The notes beneath the pieces were generated by a model. That model was not told the origin of the DNA. It was given only the letters and a program-made list of their open reading frames with translations, and made no database searches. A stretch of DNA of 64,000 nucleotides from Gammaproteobacteria bacterium. Lineage in GTDB: Bacteria > Pseudomonadota > Gammaproteobacteria > Pseudomonadales > Halieaceae. The stretch spans positions 310,001 to 374,000 of the forward strand of contig JAUHXH010000002.1 of NCBI GenBank assembly GCA_030427085.1, given 5' to 3'. A program made the translations under genes and the position numbers. Of the stretch, positions 24,697-33,316 are shown in pieces; position 1 is the first letter of the stretch, and each line of letters starts with the position of its first letter.

Positions 24697-25419
24697 ATGC
24701 GTTTCGGAAAAGGATCTTCTGTTCCACCCATGCCCCGGGCCAAACGGGTCTTTGACCTGACTTTCACCCTACTGACTATGCCGCTGTGGTTGCCGCTGCT
24801 GATTGTGGCGCTACTGCTGGTCCTTGTGTTCACAGGACGCCCGCTGTTGTACATCTCTCAGCGGCGCGTGTACCGCGATCAGTCAGCGCGTATCGGTAAA
24901 GTGCGGGTGATGGTGCGAAATGCCCATCTGATTGCCAATCGCGAAACTGTCCCAATCACATCCCAACGCTTTTTGAATCTGCCACTCGATTCTCCAATCT
25001 ATACCGGCGTTGGCCGGTTGATCGAGCGTTTTGACCTGACGGAACTGCCACAGTTCTTCAGCGTGTTGTCTGGTAAGTTGTCGGTGATCGGCAGCCGCCC
25101 CTTGCCTGAGGACGTGATTGCATCGTTGAAAGAGGAGTTCCCACGCGCTGAGGAGCGTTTTCTCTCACGCTGTGGGCTGACTGGACCGGTGCAGCTGGTC
25201 GGTCGCCAGAATATATCTGACCGGGACCGGTTGGAGCTGGAGATTGGCTATGCAACGCTCTGCGTCAATCGCTACTCAATGCGCATGGATATCATGCTGG
25301 CGCTTTATACTGCGCTCATTCTGGCTCGAATTCATCCGCCGCTAACGCTGGCTGAAATCCATGCCCTGATGAACCGCTGGGCCAGCGAGCCGATGCATCT
25401 GGCAAAGGTGACTCATTGA
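24697..25419 (+). CDS. Sugar transferase, phosphoglycosyl transferase-like (WcaJ/PglC fold)
   Basis: 240 aa. PRAKRVFDLTFTLLTMPLWLPLLIVALLLVLVF is the membrane-inserted helix, then a cytoplasmic domain with FDLTELPQFFSVLSGKLSVIGSRPLPEDV. The fold transfers a phosphosugar to undecaprenyl phosphate and starts the repeat unit. The usual SLDELPQ core, which holds the catalytic Asp-Glu pair, reads DLTELPQ: Glu is kept but the Asp is replaced by Thr. The protein may use a changed mechanism or be inactive. ATG 24730 (MPRAKRV) is an alternative start. The 173 bp before it hold no gene. Confidence 0.82.
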   Translation: MRFGKGSSVPPMPRAKRVFDLTFTLLTMPLWLPLLIVALLLVLVFTGRPLLYISQRRVYRDQSARIGKVRVMVRNAHLIANRETVPITSQRFLNLPLDSPIYTGVGRLIERFDLTELPQFFSVLSGKLSVIGSRPLPEDVIASLKEEFPRAEERFLSRCGLTGPVQLVGRQNISDRDRLELEIGYATLCVNRYSMRMDIMLALYTALILARIHPPLTLAEIHALMNRWASEPMHLAKVTH

Positions 25420-25420
25420 A

Positions 25421-26527
25421 TTAGTCTGCGCGGCGTGCTCCCTGGAGCACGTCCGTTATCAGGGCGAGCAAGGCATCCCCGGCGTGTGATTTCCTGCGGT
25501 GAGGTTCCACTGCCGTGGACCAGTCCAGGGCAGCTTGCAGATCGCAGGTGGCCAGTACGTCATCGTCGAGTTCGAAACCGCTTCCATTTTCCTGTAGTGC
25601 CTGCGCCAGTACGGAATGCTCACAAAAATCGCGCCGATCAGGGTAAGCAACAGGCGTGCCCTGGTAAAGGCACTCAGTGACCAGGCCGTACCCCAGTTTT
25701 CCCAGCACGAGATCACTGGCGGCTGTTAAAGATGTGTAGTCGACGTTGTCAGCTTCCAAGATACACCGAAAATTCCTCGGCGCCCCGGACAGCGGGTACA
25801 GTCCAACAAATTGCCAGTCCGTGTAGGCCGCCAATTGCTGCCAGGGGACGTGGGGCATACCGTAGCGGCCGGTGTAGATCAGGCACCAGTACTTATTTGG
25901 GTTGAGGCTGAGTGCGCGGGCGAGTTCAGCCCGCGTTTGCAGTACGTCTTCACGGCACAGCATGCCGACATCAACGGTGGGCATGAGCTGCGCACCCGAT
26001 ACGGCCGGTGATAGTCGTGCATAGCGGGTCGCGCTGCCGTAGTCTCTCGCCAACCAGTGCAGCACTTTATCGAATTCAGGTGCTCGTGGGAGGTATCCGC
26101 GGTAGATGTCGTGCCAGGTGAAGTTCGAAATGGCGAGTGAGGGCAGCCCCAGTTGTTCAGCAGCGGCCAAAGGTAATGCGGCGATGTCGCTGACCACCAG
26201 TTGCGTTCCGTCACGGGTGAATTGTTGTGCCAGGCGCTGCAAAATTGCGTCCCTATCCTGTTCCAGCTGTATACACGCCGCGTAGGTCGCACTCAGGTCG
26301 ACGCTGAGCGCATCGTGTTGGACGCAGCCGCAATCGGTCTGCAGGTGGATGTGCGTGAAAGGCCGGGTCAGGGTTTGCCGGTAAAACACCGCCTCAACCG
26401 TTGAATAGACGGTGATCGCCGTGGCGCTTGGCAGTGCATTGATTAGCTGGCAGCTGCGTACGGCGTGCCCGTGCCCGTGCCCGGAAATGAAATAGGCAAT
26501 GTGGCTGGGTGCTGCGGAGATGGTCAG
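25421..26527 (-). CDS. GT-B glycosyltransferase of MurG-like type
   Basis: About 368 aa. HIAYFISGHGHGHAVRSCQLINAL is the N-terminal nucleotide-sugar-enzyme glycine-rich pattern; a C-terminal ASDLVLGKLGYGLVTECLYQGTPVAYPDRRDFCEHSVLAQALQ is the donor-binding loop of the GT1/GT28 group. No ATG or GTG starts the conserved region: the likely start is CTG 26527, overlapping the upstream stop (CTGA), with GAGGA just before it. The longer frame to 26617 lies inside the lipoprotein gene and is not conserved. It follows the lipoprotein gene as an operon partner. Confidence 0.72.
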   Translation of the reverse strand: MTISAAPSHIAYFISGHGHGHAVRSCQLINALPSATAITVYSTVEAVFYRQTLTRPFTHIHLQTDCGCVQHDALSVDLSATYAACIQLEQDRDAILQRLAQQFTRDGTQLVVSDIAALPLAAAEQLGLPSLAISNFTWHDIYRGYLPRAPEFDKVLHWLARDYGSATRYARLSPAVSGAQLMPTVDVGMLCREDVLQTRAELARALSLNPNKYWCLIYTGRYGMPHVPWQQLAAYTDWQFVGLYPLSGAPRNFRCILEADNVDYTSLTAASDLVLGKLGYGLVTECLYQGTPVAYPDRRDFCEHSVLAQALQENGSGFELDDDVLATCDLQAALDWSTAVEPHRRKSHAGDALLALITDVLQGARRAD

Positions 26528-28101
26528 TGTTCCTCTACATAACCAATGTTGAGGTCCAGTTCGCCGTCGTCCCGGCGGGTCATGTACACAAAGAACAATT
26601 GTGCGCGCCCCTCCCATATGGCGTAAGTGGCGTCACCAACAGCATGCATGACGTTTTTCTCGGAGCCCTTGAGTGTTGGGTCGACGGCGATCTCGATACG
26701 CTCTGGCCCCCAGGCGGTTTTGTTGGCGAGGTCCGCCCATCCACTGCCGTTGAAGTCCCGGGAGGCCAGTTCATAGCGGCGTGTGACGGTCAGTGACTTG
26801 CCGTCAAAGAAGGGTTGGATTTCGGTGACACCGCGTTCGGCGAACACGGGAATTTTCCGCACCGGACCCCAGGGCCCGGCCGGAAAACTGCCAACGGGGT
26901 CGAGCACTCGGTAAAAAATGTCTTCTTCCTGATGCTCGCTATCCCACAATACAAGCTCAAACTTGCCGGTGGTTGGATTGCGCACCGCATGGGGGTTGTC
27001 CTGACGCTTGGGCATGGTTTGGCCAAAGATCAGGCGAAGATTGTGATCGTTGTTCTTGAGTCGCCGTGCCGTGGTGTCCCAGGTGGCCAGCTCATTGGGC
27101 TCGTCCAGATTGATCAATGCCGTGAACAAGTCGGGGTAATCGTCCTCTTTATCCGTGTTCCATGCGGCGGGATCGATCAGCCCCATGAAAGCCCGTGCGC
27201 TTCCGTCTCCCCGTGGGTGAGCTTCGAAACCGGACGGCGCCACACAACCGCTAACGTGACCAACACCAATGGCAAAAGGCTCATCGAAACTACCATCGGG
27301 CTGGCGCCTGAAGCCATAGGTAATCATCGGAGGGGTGTATACCTCATAGCGCTGAAACAGTTCTTTGGTGTAAAGACCGCCAACTTCCAGGCAATTCCAG
27401 TCAAGATCGCCACTGCGTGAAATCCGTCCACCGGTGAAGCGGGACTTGAACTGGGGGCGAACGGCATCGTCTACGCGCCCGCGCAATTGTTTGCAGTTGG
27501 CATTTTTTGCGTGCGTGTTTTCCAGCACGCAACTTGGGGAAATGGGCAGCACCATGGTGAACAGGTACTCACCGTCGGGCGTGATGAACGGGCTGTCTTC
27601 CCAGCCCAGGGTGTTTACTGCACCCTTTACCGCGCGAGCCTGCCCCCATCTTGGATTGACGGCGTGAAACACCAGAGCGGTTTCTGTTACCTCGTGCGTC
27701 TGGCCATCTTCACTGACTGCGGCGCTCACGCGGTATTCGCCGGTGCGTGCGGCGTCCAGCCCAATGTTAGTGCTCCAGATGCCGCTACCGTGCTGGAAAA
27801 CCGTACCGAGCGTACCGCGCTCGGAGGTGAAGTCGATCGTGGCGTCCTGGTCACCGCGGCAGTTGCTGCTGTCGCCATTGGTTTTTCTTGCGGCCAGCGT
27901 GAAGGACTGATCCGCATTGCGGCGCATCTTTAATGATAACAACGGACATTCATCCGTCTCGGAAAACAGCGCCATCGCCTCGGGGTCGGTCAATGGTGAG
28001 ACACTTACAGGTGCGGAATGGCTGGTGTCTGAGACGGCTTCCCCATTGCAGGCCGAGATCGCGAGGCTCAAAGCGGTGAAGCAGATTTTCTTTCGACTCA
28101 T
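26524..28101 (-). CDS. Large secreted lipoprotein of unknown function
   Basis: 525 aa. Signal peptide with lipobox ISAC (Cys18), then Ser-rich linker and about 480 mature residues with many aromatic and Asp/Gly motifs: GWEDSPFITPDGEYLF, WDTTARRLKNNDHNL, VLWDSEHQEEDIFYRV and PWGPVRKIPVF recur in a way that suggests a beta-propeller (WD-type glycoside-related fold), but no family was recognised. Several cysteines (SCVLE, NCKQL, NCLEV, GCVAP) may form disulfides. It may be displayed at the outer membrane and trim or bind the polysaccharide. It is followed by a glycosyltransferase with a 4-bp overlap and diverges from the wza operon. Confidence 0.6.
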   Translation of the reverse strand: MSRKKICFTALSLAISACNGEAVSDTSHSAPVSVSPLTDPEAMALFSETDECPLLSLKMRRNADQSFTLAARKTNGDSSNCRGDQDATIDFTSERGTLGTVFQHGSGIWSTNIGLDAARTGEYRVSAAVSEDGQTHEVTETALVFHAVNPRWGQARAVKGAVNTLGWEDSPFITPDGEYLFTMVLPISPSCVLENTHAKNANCKQLRGRVDDAVRPQFKSRFTGGRISRSGDLDWNCLEVGGLYTKELFQRYEVYTPPMITYGFRRQPDGSFDEPFAIGVGHVSGCVAPSGFEAHPRGDGSARAFMGLIDPAAWNTDKEDDYPDLFTALINLDEPNELATWDTTARRLKNNDHNLRLIFGQTMPKRQDNPHAVRNPTTGKFELVLWDSEHQEEDIFYRVLDPVGSFPAGPWGPVRKIPVFAERGVTEIQPFFDGKSLTVTRRYELASRDFNGSGWADLANKTAWGPERIEIAVDPTLKGSEKNVMHAVGDATYAIWEGRAQLFFVYMTRRDDGELDLNIGYVEEH

Positions 28102-28291
28102 CTAGCACACTCTCTGTCGGCTGCCGGTTGGTGTGCCACGATTATGTGGCGGGTGGCTGACGCTGACAATCCGACCAGAATGGGAACTTGCCAACATCTT
28201 GGGCGATTGCCCCTGTTGTACGTTCAAAATACAGTCTATATTCTAGTCAAATACCGAAAACCACACACGTGGGCGGGGACAGTCGATTCTA

Positions 28292-28309
28292 CCGCGGCAT
28301 ATGCTGCGG
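28292..28309. promoter_or_regulatory. 18-bp near-palindrome in the wza upstream region
   Basis: CCGCGGCATATGCTGCGG is palindromic except for one symmetric mismatch pair. It lies in the 282 bp between the divergent lipoprotein gene (start 28101) and wza (start 28384). A loose promoter TTGTAC (28216-28221) and TATATT (28237-28242) has a spacer of only 15 bp. A regulator site serving both directions is possible. Confidence 0.4.
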
Positions 28310-28383
28310 TCTCCCGGTTGGCGCGGCTAATTTTTGCTGAGCGTCACCAACGGCTCTTCGTCTCATTACGGGGTCCGGAGCAC

Positions 28384-29496
28384 GTGCCGTTGACGGATAC
28401 CAAAGTTTTCCTCTCAGCAGTCGGCGTCAGGTCGCGTGCTTGCTATTGCCTGCTTTTTGTCTCGCTGAGCCTGGTACTGTCTGCCTGTGCCGGTCCAGGT
28501 GGGTCGGATCGCGCGGTGGGTGAAAAGGCGACTTACACCCGTGATCTCAGCGATGAAGAACAAGCCCGCGCCCGCGCCATGATCGGTTCCCGCTTTGCCC
28601 AGGGGCTCTCCGAGTACCGCCTCAACAGCGGCGACATCATCGAAATGCTCTTTCTGTTCGAAGCCGGCGTTGAGGTAGAGGAGTACAAGATCCACGCGGG
28701 TGACGTGCTCGGGCTGGAGTTTTTCTACCACCCGGAGCTGTCGCGCGAGGTGCTGGTTCGCCCGGATGGTCGTATCACGCTGCCCCAGCAGGGTGAAGTG
28801 ATCGCCGCTGGCCTTACCCCCATGGAGCTGACCGCGACGCTGGTGGAGCGCTACCAGGCAGTATTTCGCGATCCGCAGATTACGGTCTCCGTGATTGAAT
28901 TGACATCTCGTAGCAAAGAGCTGGAGTCCACACTGGAAGGCTTTAGCCTCGATGGCGGCCGTTCCAGAAAATTCCAGGTGGCACCTGATGGCCGCATCTA
29001 TCCGCCATTTGTGGCACCAGTGGCCGCCGCCGGCCGCACGGTGGAAGAAGTTCACGTGGACCTTAACGCCGCCTACCAGAAACGCTTCAGCAATCTGGAG
29101 GTTTCCCTGCAATTGACCGAGCTCACCGGTAATCGTGTGTTCGTATTTGGCGAGGTGAAGGCGCCGGGGGCATATAACCTTCAGGGGCCGCAATCTGTAC
29201 TACAAGCGGTGGCTATGGCCGGCGGTTGGTTACCTACGGCAGCCCAACACAATGTGCGTGTGGTTTACTGGGATGAAAACCAACAGGCGCGCGTGCGCTC
29301 GGTGGATGTAGAAAACGTGGCGCAGCACGGACTGGTATCCCAGGAGTTGCTGTTAACCGCCAATAGCACGGTCTACGTGCCGCCCAGCGCGATCACTGAG
29401 GCCAACCGATTTGTGGACCAGTACATCCGGCAGTTATTCCTGTTTAACGGCACCAGCCTGAGCGTTACCTATGAACAGAACTTCCCGGGTAACTAG
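28384..29496 (+). CDS. Outer-membrane polysaccharide export protein (Wza type)
   Basis: 370 aa from GTG 28384 (TTG 28390 also has a suitable CCGGAG). Lipobox LSAC (Cys35) marks an outer-membrane lipoprotein. Poly_export domain with YKIHAGDVLGLEFFYHPELSREVLVRPDGRITLPQQGEVIAAGLT, then a second domain and a SLBB-type repeat (VFVFGEVKAPGAYNLQGP...MAGGW). An extra segment from about residue 75 precedes the export domain. It forms the channel for the polymer. It overlaps the kinase-like gene by 26 bp and begins the operon wza, kinase-like, wzc-like, wzy-like. Confidence 0.88.
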   Translation: MPLTDTKVFLSAVGVRSRACYCLLFVSLSLVLSACAGPGGSDRAVGEKATYTRDLSDEEQARARAMIGSRFAQGLSEYRLNSGDIIEMLFLFEAGVEVEEYKIHAGDVLGLEFFYHPELSREVLVRPDGRITLPQQGEVIAAGLTPMELTATLVERYQAVFRDPQITVSVIELTSRSKELESTLEGFSLDGGRSRKFQVAPDGRIYPPFVAPVAAAGRTVEEVHVDLNAAYQKRFSNLEVSLQLTELTGNRVFVFGEVKAPGAYNLQGPQSVLQAVAMAGGWLPTAAQHNVRVVYWDENQQARVRSVDVENVAQHGLVSQELLLTANSTVYVPPSAITEANRFVDQYIRQLFLFNGTSLSVTYEQNFPGN

Positions 29497-30181
29497 CGTG
29501 TTTGGCCGAATTCGGCAGCTACTGGCGGACCTGCTCGGTTTGTTCGCGATGCCCGAGCCGCCAAAGTATTTTCTGACCGGCAGGCAGGAGTATTCTCTGC
29601 GCCTGGCTATCGAGCAACAATTGGGGCCTGACCCCTTTTTGTTGGGATGTTTTAGTTGTGTGGACGGCGCCGGTGCTTCTACTGTCTCAAAGGAAATTGC
29701 TCACTTGCTTGGGGCGAGCCGATCGGGAGATGTGGCACTCCTGTCGCCGGTGTGGTCCGACATGAGCGAAGGCACTGCTGTAGATCGACGGCAGTGCGTG
29801 CAGGATTTCCTGCGCGGCGATGCCAGTCTGGAGGAGATTGCGTATCCCAGTGAAGATCGCGCCTTTTTCCAGATCGATGACCGCGGGCGCGGATCTATGG
29901 ATGTGCACACCGCCTCGCGTCTCGAGGCCCTTGCCGGCGAACTAAGGGAGCGTTTCGCGGCTGTGGTGATAGATCTTCCACCGATGGAGCCACACCCCGA
30001 TACACTGCTTTATTCGCGCTATACCGACGGCATGATCATGGTGCTGGAATCCGAGGTGGATCGGTGGGAGTCGGCGCAATCTGCCAAGCAGGCCGTTGAA
30101 TCATCCGGCGGCAAGCTCATCGGGGCAGTGATCAACAAGCGCCGACAGTACGTTCCGCAATGGCTGTACCGCGTCCTGTGA
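29471..30181 (+). CDS. CpsD/CapB-type kinase-like protein with lost Walker A lysine
   Basis: 236 aa of the cytoplasmic BY-kinase family that pairs with polysaccharide co-polymerases. CFSCVDGAGASTVSKEIAHLL is the Walker A position, but the P-loop lysine of GEGKST is Ala69 (GAGAST); VALLSP and VVIDLPPMEP (Walker A' and B regions) are retained in reduced form, and the C-terminal tyrosine cluster is nearly absent (YVPQWLYRVL). ATP hydrolysis is probably lost, so this may be a structural or regulatory partner. It overlaps the co-polymerase by 22 bp. Confidence 0.78.
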   Translation: MNRTSRVTSVFGRIRQLLADLLGLFAMPEPPKYFLTGRQEYSLRLAIEQQLGPDPFLLGCFSCVDGAGASTVSKEIAHLLGASRSGDVALLSPVWSDMSEGTAVDRRQCVQDFLRGDASLEEIAYPSEDRAFFQIDDRGRGSMDVHTASRLEALAGELRERFAAVVIDLPPMEPHPDTLLYSRYTDGMIMVLESEVDRWESAQSAKQAVESSGGKLIGAVINKRRQYVPQWLYRVL

Positions 30182-31698
30182 GTTCGTCAGTTGACAGCGA
30201 AGCACTCGACTTTGGGCAGCGCAGCGATGTGTCGCTACGCGACATGGCGCGAGTCCTATTCAAATTCAAGAACAAGATTCTTCTGGTGGTGGGTGTCGCA
30301 CTGCTCGCCGCGCTGGGTTATCTGTTGTATGTAGACTCCGTATTCGAGGCCGAGGTAAAGATTCTGGTACTGCTGGGGCCGGAGAAGTTTGCCGCCATGG
30401 AGGCCCTGCACGAAGATGACTTCAGCGTGGTGTTCCAGGAGCGCGGAGAAAACATCGCCAATGAAATGGAAATCATCCGCGACAAGGCCATTGATCTGCG
30501 GGTGCTGGAGCGCTTCAAACAGGCCCAGGCACTGGCGGAAGCACAGGAAGCAAGCTTCCTGAAGCGCGCGCTGCGGGAAGTTCGCGAGGTGGTGCGGGAT
30601 GTGAAAGAAGTGATCAAGTGGCCGCTGTATCAGATAGGTTTATCGCACCGGCTGACTGACGACGAACTCATGCTGTTGGAGCTGCAGTCTGCTCTGCATG
30701 TGGAATTTCTGGAGATCACCGACATTATTCGGGCCACCTTCCGCCACAGTGATCCCGAGGTTGCCGCCTTTATCCTGAATGCTTATGTGGAAGAGTATCT
30801 CACTCATCGCATGCAGGTACTGGGCAATACGCAGTCGCAGGGCTTCTATGAAGAACAGATCGAGCGTTCGGCCGCTGATCTGTCAGATATTGAGGAGCGA
30901 CTCGAGCAATTTCGCAATGAGGGTGCCATCAGTTCTCTGCCCGTGCAGAGAGACCTGATTCTCCATGAAATTACCCGCGTACAATCGGACTTCAATGCCA
31001 ACCAGCGTGAGTTGAAGCAACTCCAGATCGCGCAGGGCATTATCAATGAGGTGTGGCAGGCGGGTGGTCAGTGGATCGAAACGCCGGATCTGAAGCTTTC
31101 GCTGCCGGACTACAGCTCGCTCGATCAGCACTACATGGAACTATTTGCACAACGCAGTGAATTGCTCGACACCTTCACCGAGTCGTCGCGCGAAGTGCGC
31201 AGCCTGGACCAACAAATTGCCCACTTGCGGGATGAAAAGGCGCGTAACCTGCTTGCTGCCCTGCAAACGCGCAAAACCCTCATAGAGCAGACCCTGGCCC
31301 TCTTCGACGAAGAGTTGAAGGTCCAGCGCGCCCAGTTGCAGGAACTCGATTCTCGCGAGCGTCGTCTCAATGCGCTGGAACGGGAACGTAATCTGGTGGA
31401 AACGTCCTACCTGACCTATGCGCGAAAAGCGGAAGAACTGCGCATATCACGCGACCTTACGCAGCGGCAGTTTACCAGCGTGCGAGTCATCAGCCCGGCA
31501 GTGGCCCCGGCCTTACCTGCCAGCCCCAATAAAAAGTTGATCGTGATTCTGGCCGCGTTCCTCGGCGTTTTCCTTGGCCTGGCGTATGCCGCCATCGCGC
31601 AGTTCTTCAGTCACACCTTTGAGCGGGAGGCCGATGTGGAGCGAGTGCTCGGTATCCCGCTGCTGGCCACGTTTGCCTTTACCGATCGGTCTGATTAG
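30160..31698 (+). CDS. Polysaccharide co-polymerase (Wzc/GumC/Wzz-like)
   Basis: 512 aa. Two transmembrane helices at about 45-65 and 450-470 flank a long periplasmic coiled-coil domain (heavy in Glu, Gln, Leu). The end has PALPASPNKKLIVILAAFLGVFLGL, the proline-rich motif of this class. No kinase domain is fused, so it needs the separate partner at 29471. It controls chain length in the Wzx/Wzy route. ATG 30160 is in a good overlap. Confidence 0.87.
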   Translation: MAVPRPVSSSVDSEALDFGQRSDVSLRDMARVLFKFKNKILLVVGVALLAALGYLLYVDSVFEAEVKILVLLGPEKFAAMEALHEDDFSVVFQERGENIANEMEIIRDKAIDLRVLERFKQAQALAEAQEASFLKRALREVREVVRDVKEVIKWPLYQIGLSHRLTDDELMLLELQSALHVEFLEITDIIRATFRHSDPEVAAFILNAYVEEYLTHRMQVLGNTQSQGFYEEQIERSAADLSDIEERLEQFRNEGAISSLPVQRDLILHEITRVQSDFNANQRELKQLQIAQGIINEVWQAGGQWIETPDLKLSLPDYSSLDQHYMELFAQRSELLDTFTESSREVRSLDQQIAHLRDEKARNLLAALQTRKTLIEQTLALFDEELKVQRAQLQELDSRERRLNALERERNLVETSYLTYARKAEELRISRDLTQRQFTSVRVISPAVAPALPASPNKKLIVILAAFLGVFLGLAYAAIAQFFSHTFEREADVERVLGIPLLATFAFTDRSD

Positions 31699-31714
31699 CC
31701 CGGCGTGGCATCAC

Positions 31715-33316
31715 ATGCATCGAGCCGACGCACTACCTGAATCACCGCCCGCTTACGGGGGCGTGGCGGCGCTCTTGCCCTACCTGCTACCTGTTGCTCT
31801 GGGCTTGTTCTCTGCTGCACTGGCCATAGTGGCGGGGCGGCTGGAACTGAAATTTGTGGCGGGCCTTGTCGTGGTCGTGCCGTTTGGTCTGGCGCTATTA
31901 TTGCTGCGGACTGAAGAGCGTTTAACGGCTGTGTTTGTCGCGTTGCTGGCGCTCACCCTCTGTATGAATCTGGATGTTACATTCATGTGGCGTCGCCACG
32001 TGGGTTCCTCCGCCGGCGTGCAAATCAGTGCGGGCCTGTTGTGTGCGCTCGCGCTGTGGACAATCTGGTTGATTCCCTACCTTCGTCGGGTGCGTCCGGT
32101 ACTGATGCGACTCAACGTGCTGCAGGTGAGTACAGTGCTGCTCTATATGCTGGCGGGTGTCATGTCACTGGTGAACGCGGTGTTTCCTGGGCTGGTTGCA
32201 TTGGAGTTACTCCGGCTGAGCATGTTGTTACTCATCATGCTGGCCGTGATGAACCTCGCGGATATCCGCTATCTCAAGGTGTTTGTGTTCTTCCTTTCGG
32301 TGGGTGTGGTGTTACAGGGTGCTCTGGCGGGAGGGCAGCACTTGACGGGCAGCTCGCTAGGCCTGGAGGTGTTCGGCGCTGCAGCACAGATCTCACAAGA
32401 CATCGGTTACTCGTTTATCCGGCCTACCGGTACCGGTGGCCATCCGAACATCCTGGCGTATTTTCTGGAGCTGTCGATTCCGCTAACACTGGCGATGGTG
32501 TTTGCACCGCAACCGGCATGGTTGCGATGCTGGTACCTCTTCGCCACGCTTTGTGGGTTGGGGGCCCTGGTGCTGACGCTGTCCCGTGCGGCATGGCTGA
32601 CTGTACCGATTTCATTCGGAATTGTGCTGCTTCTGCTGGCGTCCCGCCTGCTGCTGCAGCTTCGTACCATTGTATTGGTGCTCTTACTGGCCGTTGCGAT
32701 GGTGATTGCGAGCTTTTATATCGCGCCCATCGTGTACAAACGTTTCGTCCACGACGACTACCGTTCCTCGGCCATGCGTATGCCGATGAATCGTGCCGCC
32801 TGGGATGTGATAAAGCAGTACCCGGTGCTCGGCGTGGGGATGAATAATTTCTCTCAGGTTTATCGCGCCTATGATCGCACCACGGAGTCCCGCGTGTTCA
32901 CCGAGAAAATCTATCAAGGTAAACATCGCCTCTACGTGCCCTTCAAGCATGTTGTGCACAACATGTTCCTGATGATCTGGGGCGAGGTGGGAACTCTGGG
33001 ATTGCTCGCGTTTCTATCGATGTTCGCTGCCACTTTTGTCAATGCGTGGCGAGTCTATCAGCGCGGTCCACCCTGGTTGGCCGCAAGTGTGGTGGGTATT
33101 TGTGCGGGATTGTTGGGTCACATGGCACACGGCATGCTCGATCCGGGCTTCCCCCTGATGATGCATATTTCAACGCTGGTGTTCTGCTACATGGGCTTTG
33201 TGGCGGCGGCTGAGTTGATAACGCGTCGTTCTGATCAGTCCATCAGGAAGGCAAGTCGGTCGCCTGTTCCGGCAGGTAGCACTCCACCACGTCCTCTCGT
33301 TGCGCCATCGCCGTAA
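31715..33316 (+). CDS. O-antigen ligase/polymerase family membrane protein (Wzy or WaaL)
   Basis: 533 aa with about 12 hydrophobic helices. Conserved FIRPTGTGGHPNILAYFLELSIPL and HNMFLMIWGEVGTLGLLAFL, with a large loop carrying R and H residues, are the Wzy_C/O-antigen ligase pattern. It polymerises or ligates the repeat units in the periplasm. The start is ATG 31715. The 3' end overlaps the convergent glycosyltransferase by 74 bp; the last 25 residues may be non-functional. Confidence 0.82.
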   Translation: MHRADALPESPPAYGGVAALLPYLLPVALGLFSAALAIVAGRLELKFVAGLVVVVPFGLALLLLRTEERLTAVFVALLALTLCMNLDVTFMWRRHVGSSAGVQISAGLLCALALWTIWLIPYLRRVRPVLMRLNVLQVSTVLLYMLAGVMSLVNAVFPGLVALELLRLSMLLLIMLAVMNLADIRYLKVFVFFLSVGVVLQGALAGGQHLTGSSLGLEVFGAAAQISQDIGYSFIRPTGTGGHPNILAYFLELSIPLTLAMVFAPQPAWLRCWYLFATLCGLGALVLTLSRAAWLTVPISFGIVLLLLASRLLLQLRTIVLVLLLAVAMVIASFYIAPIVYKRFVHDDYRSSAMRMPMNRAAWDVIKQYPVLGVGMNNFSQVYRAYDRTTESRVFTEKIYQGKHRLYVPFKHVVHNMFLMIWGEVGTLGLLAFLSMFAATFVNAWRVYQRGPPWLAASVVGICAGLLGHMAHGMLDPGFPLMMHISTLVFCYMGFVAAAELITRRSDQSIRKASRSPVPAGSTPPRPLVAPSP

